In this document: positions 1-11,274 of the stretch, in pieces | How the letters are laid out: the number at the start of each line of letters is the position of its first letter | Position numbering within the stretch: position 1 is the stretch's first letter | Assembly: GCA_015680685.1 (NCBI GenBank) | Contig: MNCI01005912.1 | Location: 23,337-63,573, forward strand | Direction of reading: 5' to 3' | DNA length: 40,237 nt | From: Gnetum montanum | Taxonomy: Eukaryota; Streptophyta; Gnetopsida; Gnetales; Gnetaceae | The notes under the pieces: generated by a model | What the model saw: the letters and a program-made list of their open reading frames with translations, nothing else | Databases searched by the model: none | Told to the model about the DNA's origin: nothing | Made by a program: the position numbers and the translations under genes

Positions 1-1245
1 GTTGTGAATCATCTGAATTATGGAGCAATAGATTCCAAGGCCCACCAAAGCAAACCCCTTGCCACCAAACACATTTTTGTATACATTCCTTAAACTCATT
101 CTTTATTCTTTTTCTAATAAAGTTTAAGGTTTCTAGTTTTGTGTGCATTTTGCATTTACTTTCAGTTTTCTAGATCTGTAATCTTTTTGAATTTTTATTT
201 TTAGAATCTTGTTTACCCTCCTCTAAGTCCTTGAATGATTTACCAGACTTTCCAGGGCATCTTGAATCCCACTTTTTGGAGGCCCTGGGGATTCAAGGTT
301 AAAAATGTTGCATTGAGATTGTCAGTTTTCTAGCAATTGAATTTTTCAGTGACTATAGGAATAAAATGCAAGGAAATAACTATTGAAGTGTAAATATATG
401 CTAAGTCAAAGTGATGCAATGTGAAGAAATCAATCTTAATATTTATTACCATTCATGAGTTCATCCATGCATAGCCACTTGAATAAAGAATTCAAACAAC
501 TAATGCAAACACATGCTACGTACACTTGCTAACTAACTAAGAATTACACAAAGAAATTGTAAGAGTTTGACTACTATTGACTAAAACTATGCCCTTTTTG
601 TCATCCCAACATGTGTAATTATAGTGATGACAAGACTATGAGACATCGCATTTACAATGTTGCTTCACAACATGGAAACCTACAATTTTTATTATTCATC
701 AATTATAAGGTAAGTGCTATGCTAGCATTTCCTAGAGAAACATTGTCTTATTCTTGAGATTTGACATAGAATATTTAACGTTTCATCATCAACACTAATG
801 AAAACTTCTTTTTTAAATCATAAATTTTGATAATTACCATTTAAAGAAACTACACAAACTTCTCATAAGAACAGAAAATTTTATGGGCAATATAAATGAC
901 TATCCCTATATGCAGTTGCTCTGGCATAAAATTTCATTAAATATAAATGTGAATATTATGGTGGATATGTTTGTGCAAGTATATTCAAATTTGTGGAGAG
1001 TAGTGTATCTGGCACTCAATAATGTAGGCATGTGAAATATGATAAGCAAGAAAAAAAAAGTTTGGGTGGTAGAGAGGTGTTAAATCCCAAAAGTAGTATT
1101 AATAATAAGCAAAAATAATTTAGGGTACATGATATCAACATTTAAATCCTAAAATAATTATAATACAATTACATTTGAAAATATATAGTCCAATTAGAAC
1201 TTTATAACTTATCCTTACCCTATGATGAGTTGCAGTTTTGTTGGC
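1..1245. other. AT-rich flank, no gene recognised
   Basis: Apart from one interleaved inverted repeat (252-297), this stretch is AT-rich, with frequent stops in all frames and no protein motif I recognise. It may include the left part of the LTR whose promoter lies at 1249-1356, but the LTR start cannot be placed because no second LTR copy is in the window. Confidence 0.6.
252..297. repeat. Two interleaved short inverted repeats
   Basis: The 7-mer ccagggc (252-258) pairs with gccctgg (282-288), and the 10-mer cttgaatccc (261-270) pairs with gggattcaag (288-297). The order is A-B-A'-B', which in RNA would be a pseudoknot topology rather than a simple hairpin. No function is implied by the context, and chance is possible. 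Confidence 0.5.
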
Positions 1246-1248
1246 TAC

Positions 1249-1330
1249 ATCAACAAGGTCTCGTTGACATGGCCTCATCAACTGGGCCTTGTCGACACAT
1301 CATATCATCCATTGACGAGGCCCCATCGAC
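1249..1330. repeat. Cluster of a 12-bp motif in both orientations
   Basis: About six degenerate copies of a motif close to GTTGAYGAGGCC lie within 82 bases: plus-strand copies near 1249-1260 and 1312-1322, and minus-strand copies near 1257-1268, 1271-1282, 1285-1296 and 1319-1330. The cluster is CpG-richer than its surroundings and ends about 18 bases before a TATA box. Repeated motifs just upstream of a TATA box are common in LTR U3 regions, so an enhancer-like role in an LTR promoter is my inference. Confidence 0.5.
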
Positions 1331-1347
1331 GCAGTGTCTATTTTTGG

Positions 1348-1356
1348 CTATAAATA
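1348..1356 (+). promoter_or_regulatory. TATA box of a probable LTR promoter
   Basis: The sequence ctataaata fits the plant TATA consensus. It follows the motif cluster at 1249-1330 and precedes the primer-binding site by about 780 bases, as expected for the U3/R border of a long plant gypsy LTR. No transcript evidence is available. Confidence 0.45.
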
Positions 1357-2129
1357 CGTGCCTACCACCTACATTTATGGCAATAGAGATTTTAGTTGTA
1401 ATAAAGCTCTTACAGTTTTTCTATTTGAAAGTTAGAATTTTCCTCTCGACTGCTCGCAGCAAGAGTCATTGAGTGTACAGATATTTATTTAAGCATTGTT
1501 GTACCTAAGCATGATAAGATGTGTAGCAATAAAGACGAGATTTATGATAAACCTTGCAACACTTGGGATAGATTAATTATTTCATTTATGCATTTAATGT
1601 TTTCAGCTATTTATTAAATGTTTTTCAGAAATTAAGTTAATGAAGTAATTAAGCAAGATAGATTACATACATAAGTACGACTGCTTCAAGTGTAACACAT
1701 ATTTTCTTAGTAATCCTAGTAGCATTATTTCTTGGTACACCTAGTAGCGTAGCACTTGGTCATCCAGTAGTGGATACGTGGGTTTAGGACATGTACAGAA
1801 AGTAAGACTAGATGCTTATGTTAGGATTAGTTAAATGCTAGTTAATTAGTTAAGTTTAAATTAGTTAATCCAATTACTTTTGCCTCCATTCAAACATAAA
1901 ACCATAAAAATACTCAAAATGATAAAAATTAGATGCCTCAATTACGCTTAACCATACCAATGTACATCACAAGTGTAATTGAGAAGACAACGATTGACCT
2001 TAAGGAAAGATTCACTTTCTAGAAGACTTGTGCACTTGAAACAATAAAGTCCACAAAATTCGATTGGATCATGCATGAACACTTTGTGATTCATATGGTT
2101 GGGCATAGGGGTACCTTGCCGCTCATCAT

Positions 2130-2147
2130 TGGCACTATTACTGGGGA
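2130..2147 (+). other. Primer-binding site (tRNA-Asp type), decayed
   Basis: The 18 bases tggcactattactgggga match the plant tRNA-Asp primer-binding site TGGCGCCGTTGCCGGGGA, used by many plant Ty3/gypsy elements, at 13 positions. All five differences are transitions, and four are at CpG sites, the expected signature of methylated-cytosine loss. It lies 135 bases before the gag start at 2283 and fixes the orientation of the element as plus. Confidence 0.75.
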
Positions 2148-2282
2148 CTTTGTTTGTTGAAACATGCACTAGCTAGTTGTAGTGAATACCATTAATATCT
2201 TTGTACAAACCTCAAGGTCAATATTATTCTTGCTATACATAGAATTATAAAAGCACATTGATGTTTTATTTCACATTTCAAA

Positions 2283-3095
2283 ATGTCTTCTTCTTCCCAC
2301 AAGCACGAAGATGTCAAACCACTGGTCTCGTAGGAGTGTAAAGTGATATATACTCATCCAGATGAGTATGTCTCAAACTTCACCTTCATCCTACATCAGG
2401 TTGAACAGTTGCAATGGCATGATATGGAGGGAAACATTGTTTTTCTTCTCGATCAATTTATACCTGGGATGTTGCTTAAACTCTTAAGAAGTTGGGCATC
2501 TCAAATCTTCATGAAGAATATGTTGTGGATGGCTATGACACTCAAAATTATCATCATAGTAAAACACAATGTAGGCGAGATCAACACCAAGAAAAGCATC
2601 ATAAGTTTACAAAGGAGAAACATTTTAGTAATCCCTTGATCCTGCTAAACCAAGATGACAATGAGGATCCTTCTCCTAAAGGTTCTCAACATGAAGATCC
2701 TCCACCCTCTATTATTGGTGACAAGGGTGTGACCTTGAACATGTGATCCACAATTCATAAAATAAGTTCAAGAAAAAGTGATAGTTAAGGTAGGGACTCA
2801 TGCAAGCATCACAATAGCAAGGGATCTAAGGATGATGGCCATAATAAGCAAAAGAGTGATGGCAGACACTGTGCTGGTAGTGGTAGTCCACCTTTCTCTT
2901 CATCCTCTTCATCTAATTCTGAACATTCCTCTTCATTTGTTGATTCTCATGGAAGCCACCATCAAAATAATTGTGATGAAGGTAATCAAGGAGATAACAA
3001 TGATTGTGAAGGCCACCAAGAACAAAGGGGTGGCCAAAACCATCATTGGCATCATCACCATAGTGATGATGATGAACCTCTATTAGCAACTTGAA
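2283..3095 (+). pseudogene. gag N-terminal region with Ser- and His-rich tract
   Basis: The likely start is the ATG at 2283, which opens M-S-S-S-S-H-K-H and is the first ATG in this frame after the primer-binding site. The frame reads through one TAG into a segment containing HPDEYVSNFTFILHQVEQLQ (2353-2412), then shifts frame near 2490. The 2780-3095 part reads as low-complexity protein: a Ser run (about 2900-2930), Gln/Asn/Gly-rich sequence and the tract NHHWHHHHSDDDEP ending near 3085. It precedes the capsid domain, so it is most simply the N-terminal half of gag. I do not recognise the first 180 codons as a known domain. Frameshifts and stops make it a pseudogene. Confidence 0.55.
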
Positions 3096-3110
3096 GCATG
3101 CTCAACATTG

Positions 3111-4690
3111 CAAAGGTAGTAAGGATTCTAACTAGGCATATGAAAGATAGCTAGATCAAATGCTTAAACATGAATAATATCCCAAGATTAGAGAGGAGAT
3201 ACAATTTTGATCTGCATGCACATCTACAAGCTTTTCATGATGCCTATGCCTTATAAAACATAGAAAATGAATGGCAAAAACTCAAGCTCTTCCCTAGGAT
3301 ATTCATCAAATAAGTTGAAAGCTAGTACCAATTCTTGGAACTAGAATCCATTCATTGATAGAGTACCATATTGGAGGTATTTAATGACAAATATCAAACG
3401 TATTCTAGAGTGTAGAAATTGGAAACACATGAGCCCTTAGATGCCACCATGGGTAGATACTATTTACTCTTACATTGATGCCATAGCCATGGTTATTTTC
3501 AAAGGGAACAAATTTGTCACATTATAAATGGCCTTAGAGTAGAAACTAGAAGAACCCTAGGGGTGTATGCCCAAGAAAGATTGTCTAAATTAAAAGCTCA
3601 TCAGATACAAAGGCTAATTAAGTAGGTAGCAAAAGAAGAAGATGAGCTACAAAAAAGGAAAAGTGTGAAAGAGTATAATAGGGATCCTTCAATCAGGAAA
3701 TGGGAGATCTGATTTTGTCACGAGGAGTCACTACTCAATGAAGTGGTGAACAGGAAAACTTTGCCCATTCAAAAATTTGTTTTTAACATTTCAGCAAAGG
3801 TTGATAAATTATGGGACTCTTTGGATGAAAAATTTCAAACTGCTATGAATATCGTTGAAGAATCCAAAGAGGAAAATAGTGATCATAACCACAAGAGGTG
3901 AAAAGAAGTTGAACGTGCCTATTAAAGAGGTAAGGGTAAAGCTGCTACCACAGAAGAAGTTATGGAAACTAACTCTGATGATGAAACTAATTGTGAAATT
4001 TTTTAATATGAACATTTAAAGGGTTGTTTCCCTATGGTGTCACACTTACAAGAGTCTAGGGTATATGCATTAAATCCTCAACTAACACGTAGGCAAGAAC
4101 CTGGATGATTTTCTTATCCTCAAGGTAATCCAAGGTAGTTCCATCAACAAAATAAGCTTACTATCCAAGTGAAGTTCTTCCACAACCTTATGAAAAATAC
4201 CAATAGTGGCACCAACCACAATCATGGGGAATGTCACTACTAAGGCAATAGTACCCTTATAAGCAACCAGATTCATATGGGTACTATGTTTAGCAACTCA
4301 TCTCTCCAAGAAATTCTACAAGTCATACCTTGTTTCAACATCACTATTACCCTCCAAAGTACCACTAAACACATTCACCATCTACTAGAGGAAAAACCCC
4401 ATATCCATACCACCCTTTACATCCATTTGCACATACACCTCCACCTTCAACCCAATTACCTCTTTCTTCGTCCATGCAGGGTGAGATTCCTCCACAGCTA
4501 CAATAACAAAATGTTATGAGGGTTGTATATTCACAACTGGCTTTGTAGTTAAGTGTTTTGGACAATCGATCTAGAAAAAGACCTTGCTTCTAATCTTGTA
4601 GTCCTCTCCAACCCTCACAACCTAGTCTAGCTAATCATCATGCATCTTTGACACCCTCATCCTCTGCATCAAATAACTTCAAGTATCTTT
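3111..4690 (+). pseudogene. gag capsid domain plus proline-rich linker
   Basis: The capsid forms the structural shell of the retrotransposon particle in the cytoplasm. From about 3200 one frame reads HLQAFHDAYA, ENEWQKLKLFPRIF and later HSHGYFQREQICHIINGLR, the pattern of the retrotrans_gag family (conserved aromatic residues, a C-x-H-G segment and a Gly-Leu-Arg block). The frame stays in register for about 480 bases but carries around ten stops. After 3700 comes charged sequence (DDETNCEIF near 3990) and then, about 4300-4500 in another frame, a Pro/Tyr/His-rich linker (HPFAHTPPPSTQLP). The linker leads toward the protease at 4741. No zinc knuckle was seen. Confidence 0.7.
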
Positions 4691-4740
4691 CAAACCAAGT
4701 GCTGCCTCACATTATGATGCTAACTCATGCTATTTCTGAC

Positions 4741-5116
4741 TGGATCAAGGCTAGCAATCTTCTCACAAAAAGATTTGACCCAGGGAGTCCACTCATTTAC
4801 TTGTAGGTCGCTAGACATGAGCTATGCAAGGCTCTTCTTGATTCTAGTTTTGGAGTTAATCTCATCTCCCATGACATAACCTACCACCTCTCAAGAAGAG
4901 CAACATTTGTTTAAAATTGGTAGATCATTCAATTACTAGTCCTCTGGGATAAGTAGAGGACATTGTAACCACAATTTATGGGTGGTCCTATCCTACTTAT
5001 TTTCAGGTGATTAAGGTTGACAACTACGAAAGTGACTTTCCCATCATTATGGAAAGAGCTTAGTTAAGCATGGTTGACACAAAAATGGGCATAAGGGATC
5101 TATCTTTAGAAATCTC
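4741..5116 (+). pseudogene. Retroviral-type aspartic protease remnant
   Basis: The protease would cleave the gag-pol polyprotein. In one frame it reads FDPGSPLIYL, then TAG, then VARHELCKALLDSSFGVNLI, matching the plant gypsy protease pattern in which the catalytic Asp sits in A-L-[IL]-D-[ST]-G. Here Gly of the D-S/T-G triad is replaced by Ser. A second conserved block follows in another frame: FQVIKVDNYESDFPIIMERA near 5004-5063, corresponding to the usual F-P-I-I-L-G-R-P segment. Stops and a frameshift between the two blocks show it is dead. Confidence 0.7.
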
Positions 5117-5481
5117 CAAAGAAAATGAATTAGGCAAGATAGAGAAGAAGCATATTCCATGCATCACGTACAACAATAATGGGTGCAATTGCATGCAAAA
5201 GATTTGATCCATCAACAATACATACATCAATGCATGCAATTAGTATGCACAAGAAATGAATATTCAAAAGTGTCTATATGAAACAGCCACAAAATAGCAG
5301 GGCACCTAGTGGTTGATAGCTAACTTAGATAGCAGCACACTATGCATGGAACCAACTGAGAGCCTAACATGTGCTTATGTTGAAGGCATGGACAAAATTG
5401 AATAAGTTCATTTCCAACTCTCTAACGAAGATGATGATACCTGTTGGGTAGAGTTGGAAATCCCTGATAACTTTAAGTAGG

Positions 5482-6310
5482 AGCCTCTAGAGCTCAAAGC
5501 TTTATTGGCCGACATGGAAGATGCTCAATAGCAGATTCAACCATTGGAACCTTTTGACATATGGGGCATTGACTTCATGGGTCCCATCACATCTATGTCC
5601 AATGGAAAGGCATATATTATCATAGGAGTTAACTACTACACAAAATGGGTAGAAGTAACAACCATTACTGATTGTACATCATCCACTGCTACTAGATTTA
5701 TACAACAAAATATTGTAAATAGGTTTGGGATGCCACGTTCACTAATTTTTGATAATGGAACTCATTTCATAGGTGCCACTTTTAAAAAGTTGATGCAACA
5801 CTTGGGGGTTGAACATAAATTAACAACATCTTACCACCTCCAATCCAATAGTCAAGTAGAGGTAATCAATTGGGATATCACAAAAATACTAATGTGTACC
5901 ATTAGCAAATATAGAAAAGATTGGAGTGGAAAACTTAACGATGTCCTCTAGGCTTATCGTTCAACATGGAAGTTTCCTATTGGCTATTCTTCCTATGTGT
6001 TAGTGTATGGAAAATTTCTAGTGCTCCTAATTTAATTCGAGCTATGTACACTCTCAATAGCCTATGATTTGAATCTTGACCTTAGTCTAGCACAAAAAGA
6101 ATGATTAATCATCCTAAACATGCTAGATGAAAATTGATTAGTGGCCCTATCTTTGAATGAGGTGTACAAGGCATTTAGCAAGCAATGTCATGACCTTAGA
6201 ATCAAGAAAGTAAAACTTCAACCTGTAGATAAGGTTCTCTATTGGAACCCCACACATGTACCCCAAAAGAAAAAATTTCAAGCATTATGGGAGGACCTTA
6301 TATAATTGAT
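5482..6310 (+). pseudogene. Ty3/gypsy integrase, core mostly intact
   Basis: Integrase inserts the element cDNA into nuclear DNA. The 135-residue open stretch 5544-5951 holds the whole catalytic core: first Asp in WGIDFMGP (residue 10), second Asp in IFDNGTHF (residue 70) and Glu in NSQVEV (residue 106). That gives the D,D-35-E spacing exactly. After a TAG at 5949-5951 the same frame continues with AYRSTWKFPIGYSSYVLVYG, the conserved end of the core. A shifted frame then gives YDLNLDLSLAQ, and later VDKVLYW near 6220-6245, which is the GPF/GPY-type C-terminal region. The N-terminal HHCC zinc finger is missing, lost with the RT/RNase H deletion upstream. No chromodomain was seen. Confidence 0.85.
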
Positions 6311-7215
6311 CAAACCTTTCCCTCTAGGGTCATGTTGATCTAGAAGCCTAAAAGCCCAAATAAAAAGCAGTTGGTTAACATCCAACAAGTAAAACCTTTC
6401 CTTGAACCAAGACAAACGAGTGCAACTACAACCTCAATGAATGGACAACCATGTTCTTTTTTTCGAATTTCCTCCTTCCAACTCAATCATGGGAGAGATG
6501 GTCATCTGTGCTAATAATCCATATGGCTTCTTAGTTTTTCTACTTTTTGTTTTTCACATTTTTTATTTTACAAGTTATTTATTTTAAATTTTTGGATTTT
6601 CAAGATTTTTTCTAATTTTCCATCATTGTTAATACTTTTGAACCTTTCTTGAATATTTTACACTTTCTTATACATTTTACTTTATTTTGTTTTATTCAAA
6701 AGTGTGATATTTTCTCATTTTTACTAACAGGACATATTGATGTTGTTGCTATTTACTAATGATGATTTGCACTTAATGTTGTGATTGTTTATGTCTAGTT
6801 TCTATTTTTGAATTCTAATGTCTGATGACTTTGACATAGTTTATTTTTCATGGAACAAGAAATGAGTCCACAACATCCACCCATCCAATAAACTCTATGA
6901 TTTTCCTTGTTCTAGGAATTTGAGGTCCCTTCCATTAAAGAAACTTTTAATTGATTAGTGGCCTTGGTAGTTCTAGAATTAGGAAGGATTTAAAGATTTG
7001 TAAAGGGTGTGACTTCAAGGAGACTCAATACTCTTTGTACTCTTCTACTTTCTTGAGTGCTTGAGTGTTTTTCATGGACTTCTTACCATTCCATTCCAAG
7101 CACTGATAGGAAGTCAAATAAAGTCTTTGCATGTTGTGGTTCCCATCCAAGAAAAAAATGATGGGAATTCAAAGCACAACCCTTAAACATAATAAAGGAA
7201 TGAGTCCTTCCATGG
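6311..7215. other. No gene recognised; T-rich 3' region of the gypsy element
   Basis: This lies between the integrase end and the start of LINE B. A strongly T-rich stretch at 6520-6720 is followed by mixed sequence with no motif I recognise. It could be the 3' noncoding region of the gypsy element. I could not find a copy of the 5' LTR in it. Confidence 0.5.
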
Positions 7216-8174
7216 TTGCTTCAGTGTGCCAACACTCAGTTGCCTCTAACTATCACTGAAATTTTTCCTCCCGCATTGCTCATATGCTCTTCCATAAAGC
7301 CCTCGCCTCCTCTCATGCATGGTTCACCACCTTCTCAACAACCTCAGCCAGCCTTGCATCCACCCAAGGGGACCTTTAAACCTTGGCTTTTCTCGACCCC
7401 TCTCCCCCAAATCTATCTCCTACATAGTCTCTAGACCCCTCCCCCCACTCAACCCTAGGGGCTCAATTCTTTTAGTTTTTCTGACAACTCAAAACCAACC
7501 TATGAACTAGCCTCAACCACCTCTGAATCACTAGTCAAATCCACAAACACCAGTGGCACACATCTTGATCAATGGTGACCATAAACAACCTAGACAGGGG
7601 TACCCATAGATGGAGGAGGAGCCTCCATCCATGATGCTTGCCAAAGCACTAGGATCAACCCCCAAATGCTACCCCCAATGTCAATGCCGCAGTGTACCTA
7701 AAAACAATTTCAACAAATTGACAACACAACCCAATCACATGTAATGCATGAAAGTAAAATATATGTCTTGAAGTTTCCAAACATTGCTGAATTGGATGAA
7801 ATATCACTCAAAAAATTTTGTTGCATCCTGCCAAAGCTTTGAGAGTGTGGACTTAAGGATTTGGCCACTACCCATCTTGGGGATTGACCCTGAAAATCAC
7901 ACCTCTGCATCTTGAAGTCCATGTCCCTTGGAGAAGATCACCTCTCCCCTTGCTAATACCCCTAGCAACCCAAGAATCAATTCCACCATCAGAGTAATCC
8001 AAAACCCCCAAAACAAAGTAATGTCTCCTATCCAATAGGTGAAAATGCCTCATTTTCCAAATCTAGCTCCCCCTAGAGCAAGGGGAGCATGTCTGCCCAC
8101 CCAACCTATGTCACCAAACTCCATAGCACCAAGTTGTCCTAGTACCCATCACTAGGCAGCTCAAAGGTCGAAGT
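7216..8174 (-). pseudogene. Module B: unknown LINE C-terminal module, truncated
   Basis: It follows the zf-RVT domain of LINE B without a break. Blocks shared with copy C are: GDITLFWGFWITLM near 8030-7985; WQDATKFFE, stop, YFIQFSNVWKLQ near 7835-7765; VDLTSD at 7527-7544; and the start of a coiled coil, AEVVEKVVNHA and EEKFQ, near 7350-7240. Homology ends near 7216, so most of the coiled coil and the C-terminal block are missing. The function is unknown. The N-terminal block resembles the domain found in plant transposon/envelope-like proteins, which is family knowledge used as a hint, not proof. Confidence 0.6.
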
Positions 8175-11100
8175 CACCCCCATAGCAACTTACACCTCTT
8201 TCCACAATCTAAGCCCCTCAACTACATTGGCATCATTAATGGTTTCACACAAAAGATGCAATGATTTCGGGACTTCCAGAGGATCCACAACATCATTACT
8301 ACTCTGGAGTCATCATCAATTTTTAAATTTTGCTAGAGGTTCGCCACTCTAATCATAATGCCAGTAAATAGGTAAGCGTAAATAAAGTGGGGCACCGTCT
8401 CCACATCCAACATGCAAAGTAAACATGTTTCAAACACATTCACCCCCCATCGCTCTAAAATTGCCTTCACTAGTATGGATGAATGATTAATAACCAAATA
8501 AATGCCTTAATCTTCTCAGGCAGGTTTCATTTCCATAACCCCTGCCAACCTTGAACCATCAAATACCTATGCTTAATTAATTGTTGTAGGGTGATGCCTA
8601 GCATTCCAAACTACAACATCAATTGCACATGCCTACAAAGGGCCCTCCAGACATGAGAGTCAATGGTTCCAAAAACCCAACACTGATACTTGTTCTCCAC
8701 AATACTGATCCATTGAGCATGATCTTGGTCAGGCCTCAATAGTCTATAAAGTAGGCTATGATATCCCATGTCAATTATATCCTAGAATTTGTTAACCCCG
8801 AACCCCTCAATGCTCTTAGGTCTAGCCACCATGTCCCACTTCACTAGATGCAACTGATCCCCCCCTTTACCCTTCAACTAGGTGAAGTTTTGGATAATCT
8901 AATCAACATTTTTGATGATATCTACCCAGGGGGAGGCTACCAAAGCCACATATCTAGCCATTGCAGACAGAACCAATGTTGCTAATAATGCCCTCCCTGC
9001 CCTACTAAGAAATCGACATGTCCAATTGTCAACCCATTTTCATAGCTACAGTAACAGGCCAGTCCAAGTCTACCGTTGATGCCAATCCTACAATGGCAAT
9101 CCAACATAAGAATCTCCAACATACCTAAGAAATACCCCCAACTACTGCATAATCAACCCCTTAACTCTAGCCTTAGTGTTAAGCAAATGAACAGTAGACT
9201 TGCCCCTCTTTATTTCTAGACCAATCTCCCTAGCCATTCTCTGTAGCACTCTGTTGATCACCATTGCCTAGGGAACCACCACCCTAGAAAACAAAATGGT
9301 ATCATATGCATAGTGCTCAACCAAGCACCTAACACTAGCTATATCTAGCCCTCTCACCCCCTCCATCTCATAGTATGTTTGTATAGTGTCCATAACTAGG
9401 ATAAAGAGGTAAGGCGATAGTGGATCCCCCTATCTTAACCTTCTACCAGGGGAGGAAAACCCCCACAACTTCCCCTCCAAATCCAAAGAGAACACCCCCA
9501 ATGACTGAATATGAATACACAAATTTACAAAGTCCAAGTGAAAACCTTTTTGTAACATGATCTCCCTCAGGGAATCCCAAGAGACAGTGTCATAGGCTTT
9601 GGAAATGTTAAGCTTAAGGCACATACCATGATACTTTGTAACCCTTAGGGAATGTATTACCTCCTGCACCAACAAAATCTAATCCAAGATGTAGTGTCCC
9701 TTGATAAAACTAGCTTGCTACAGCCCCACCAAGTGTAGCATAAGAGGCACCAACCTGGCCACCAGCATCTTTGTGAAAAGACAAGGAAGGGAATGGCACA
9801 TCCCTTTAGGCCGAAATTATGACAAGTTCGTGGGGTTACCAGATTTCAAAATAAACACAATGTGCAAACAATTAATTTCCTTATGAATTTGCTGCCTCTT
9901 TAGCATTGCGTTGAAGGTGTCCAGAATATTCACCCCTAGAATATCAATGAAAGCCTTAAAAAATTCCAATGGCTAGTTATCAAACTTTGAAGCTATACCT
10001 AGCTTCATAGATCCTAGAGCCTCCTTGAACTCCATTCTAGAGAAAGGAGCTAAAAGATAGTAGTTGTTCTCCTTGTTTAATATAGTATCAATGGAAAGTG
10101 AGAAAGGGTTCACTTGCTTTCTTCTCCAAATGCTAGACCCATATTCCAACAAGGTCTAGGTAATTTGCTGACATTTATTCACCTCCTACCCTTGAAGAGT
10201 CAAGTTGTGGATTTTCTTGGACAAATTCATTGAGTTAGCAACAACAAACAAAAAACATGTGTTTTTCTCTCCTTCTTTCAGCCAACACGCTTAACCCAAT
10301 TGCCTCTAGTATGCCTTTGCCTCCATATCCAAGGCATGAAGCTGATTCAAAACTGCACACTTGGCCTCGTCCAAATCCTTACCAAACTCCTACTTTGATT
10401 GGATCTCCAAAAGCAGGTGGAGCATACTCCCTTTGGTGAACTTGAAAAAAATTTATCCTCCAAATGCAAGGCCCTCAACTCTCTCTTGAGCTAGCTCAAC
10501 CCCTGCTTAAGAAAATCCCTGGGTTTCACTGTCTACTAATAAGATCCCAAAATGCCCTCCACCAATGGACACAACCATGGCTTGTTGAACCAATAGCGTT
10601 CAAAATGGAAATAAGCAAACCTCCCTTGATCCATCTTCCCCACACAACATATGATCAAATGATGGTCAAATGCCTTATGTTCTTTCCCATTCACCTACAC
10701 CATGTCAACCAAATCATGCACAGCTGAAAACTACAAAAAATTCTGAGCTCCTGGAGGATCTTGTACCCCACCATCTAACTTCTCCCATCCATACAACCGT
10801 TGGTTGAAGTTCCCCACAAGAAACTGTTGGTGCCTATCCCAAACCAGGGAAGTAATCCTTTTTAACTCCTACAATCACTCTTCCCAATGTTAAGCCCCAT
10901 AGAAATTCATGAGCCAGATTTCAACATCCCTGAAAAGAATCGTAATGCTCCATGTGGAGCTATTAGCAACTTCAAAAGGCCAACATGAAAGAGAGACCAA
11001 ACCCCCTACCCTCCCTTAACAAGAAACAATCTACATCTGCCAACTTGACCATCTAAGCCAATGGCCCTCTTGCTATTGGAGTGTTGTCTTTTGCAAGCAA

Positions 11101-11195
11101 ACAACATCACATTTCTCCCTACGCACCATTTCTCTAAGGGTATTTCATTTGTAGGAGGTACCCTACCCCCTATAGTTTTATGACAGGATTCTCAT
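8175..11195 (-). pseudogene. LINE B ORF2: endonuclease, reverse transcriptase, zf-RVT
   Basis: ORF2 nicks the target and copies the RNA in place. The start at 11195 reads MRILS, then a stop, as in copy C. The endonuclease region has CDVVCLQ near 11100 and a decayed S-D-H block (FDHHLII, about 10650). The RT region begins near 9700 with QASFIKGHYILD, then MCLKLNISKAYDTVSW (catalytic Asp replaced by Asn), GDPLSPYLFILVMDT, and the catalytic box YAYD at 9301-9312 instead of YADD. A zinc-binding RT domain follows near 8540-8340 (INHSSILVKAILERWG, CLLCMLDVETVPHF). Two catalytic Asp codons are thus lost, besides many stops. Confidence 0.8.
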
Positions 11196-11274
11196 GTTTT
11201 GCTCATTGTGTGTTTCCTGTAAACTTCCTTGAGGGTGGTTTGAACCCCTAGGTCAATCTCCAACTGTGTCTTCT

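Larger units (their letters stand above)
1246..2124 (+). mobile_element. Probable 3' portion of a 5' LTR (Ty3/gypsy)
   Basis: The stretch begins with the motif cluster and TATA box and ends a few bases before a decayed tRNA-Asp primer-binding site at 2130, where a 5' LTR should stop (a ctca end at about 2121-2124 fits the usual CA terminus). It has no coding content. The left border is unknown and no matching 3' LTR was seen downstream, so identity as an LTR rests on position alone. Confidence 0.4.
2130..6310 (+). mobile_element. Ty3/gypsy (Athila/Tat-like) internal region, RT deleted
   Basis: In order on the plus strand: primer-binding site, gag, protease and integrase. The integrase lies downstream of the protease, which is the Ty3/gypsy order, and its C-terminal part has no visible chromodomain, which fits the Athila/Tat branch together with the tRNA-Asp primer site. 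Only about 400 bases separate protease and integrase, so reverse transcriptase and RNase H (normally over 1.5 kb) are gone. Many stops and frameshifts mark it as long inactive. Confidence 0.8.

Noticed and set aside
6311-7215. 3' LTR of the gypsy element
   Set aside because: I could not find any stretch resembling the motif cluster, TATA region or the pre-primer-site end of the 5' side.
7216-7510. Plus-strand proline-rich frames
   Set aside because: They are the opposite strand of the LINE B coiled-coil module.
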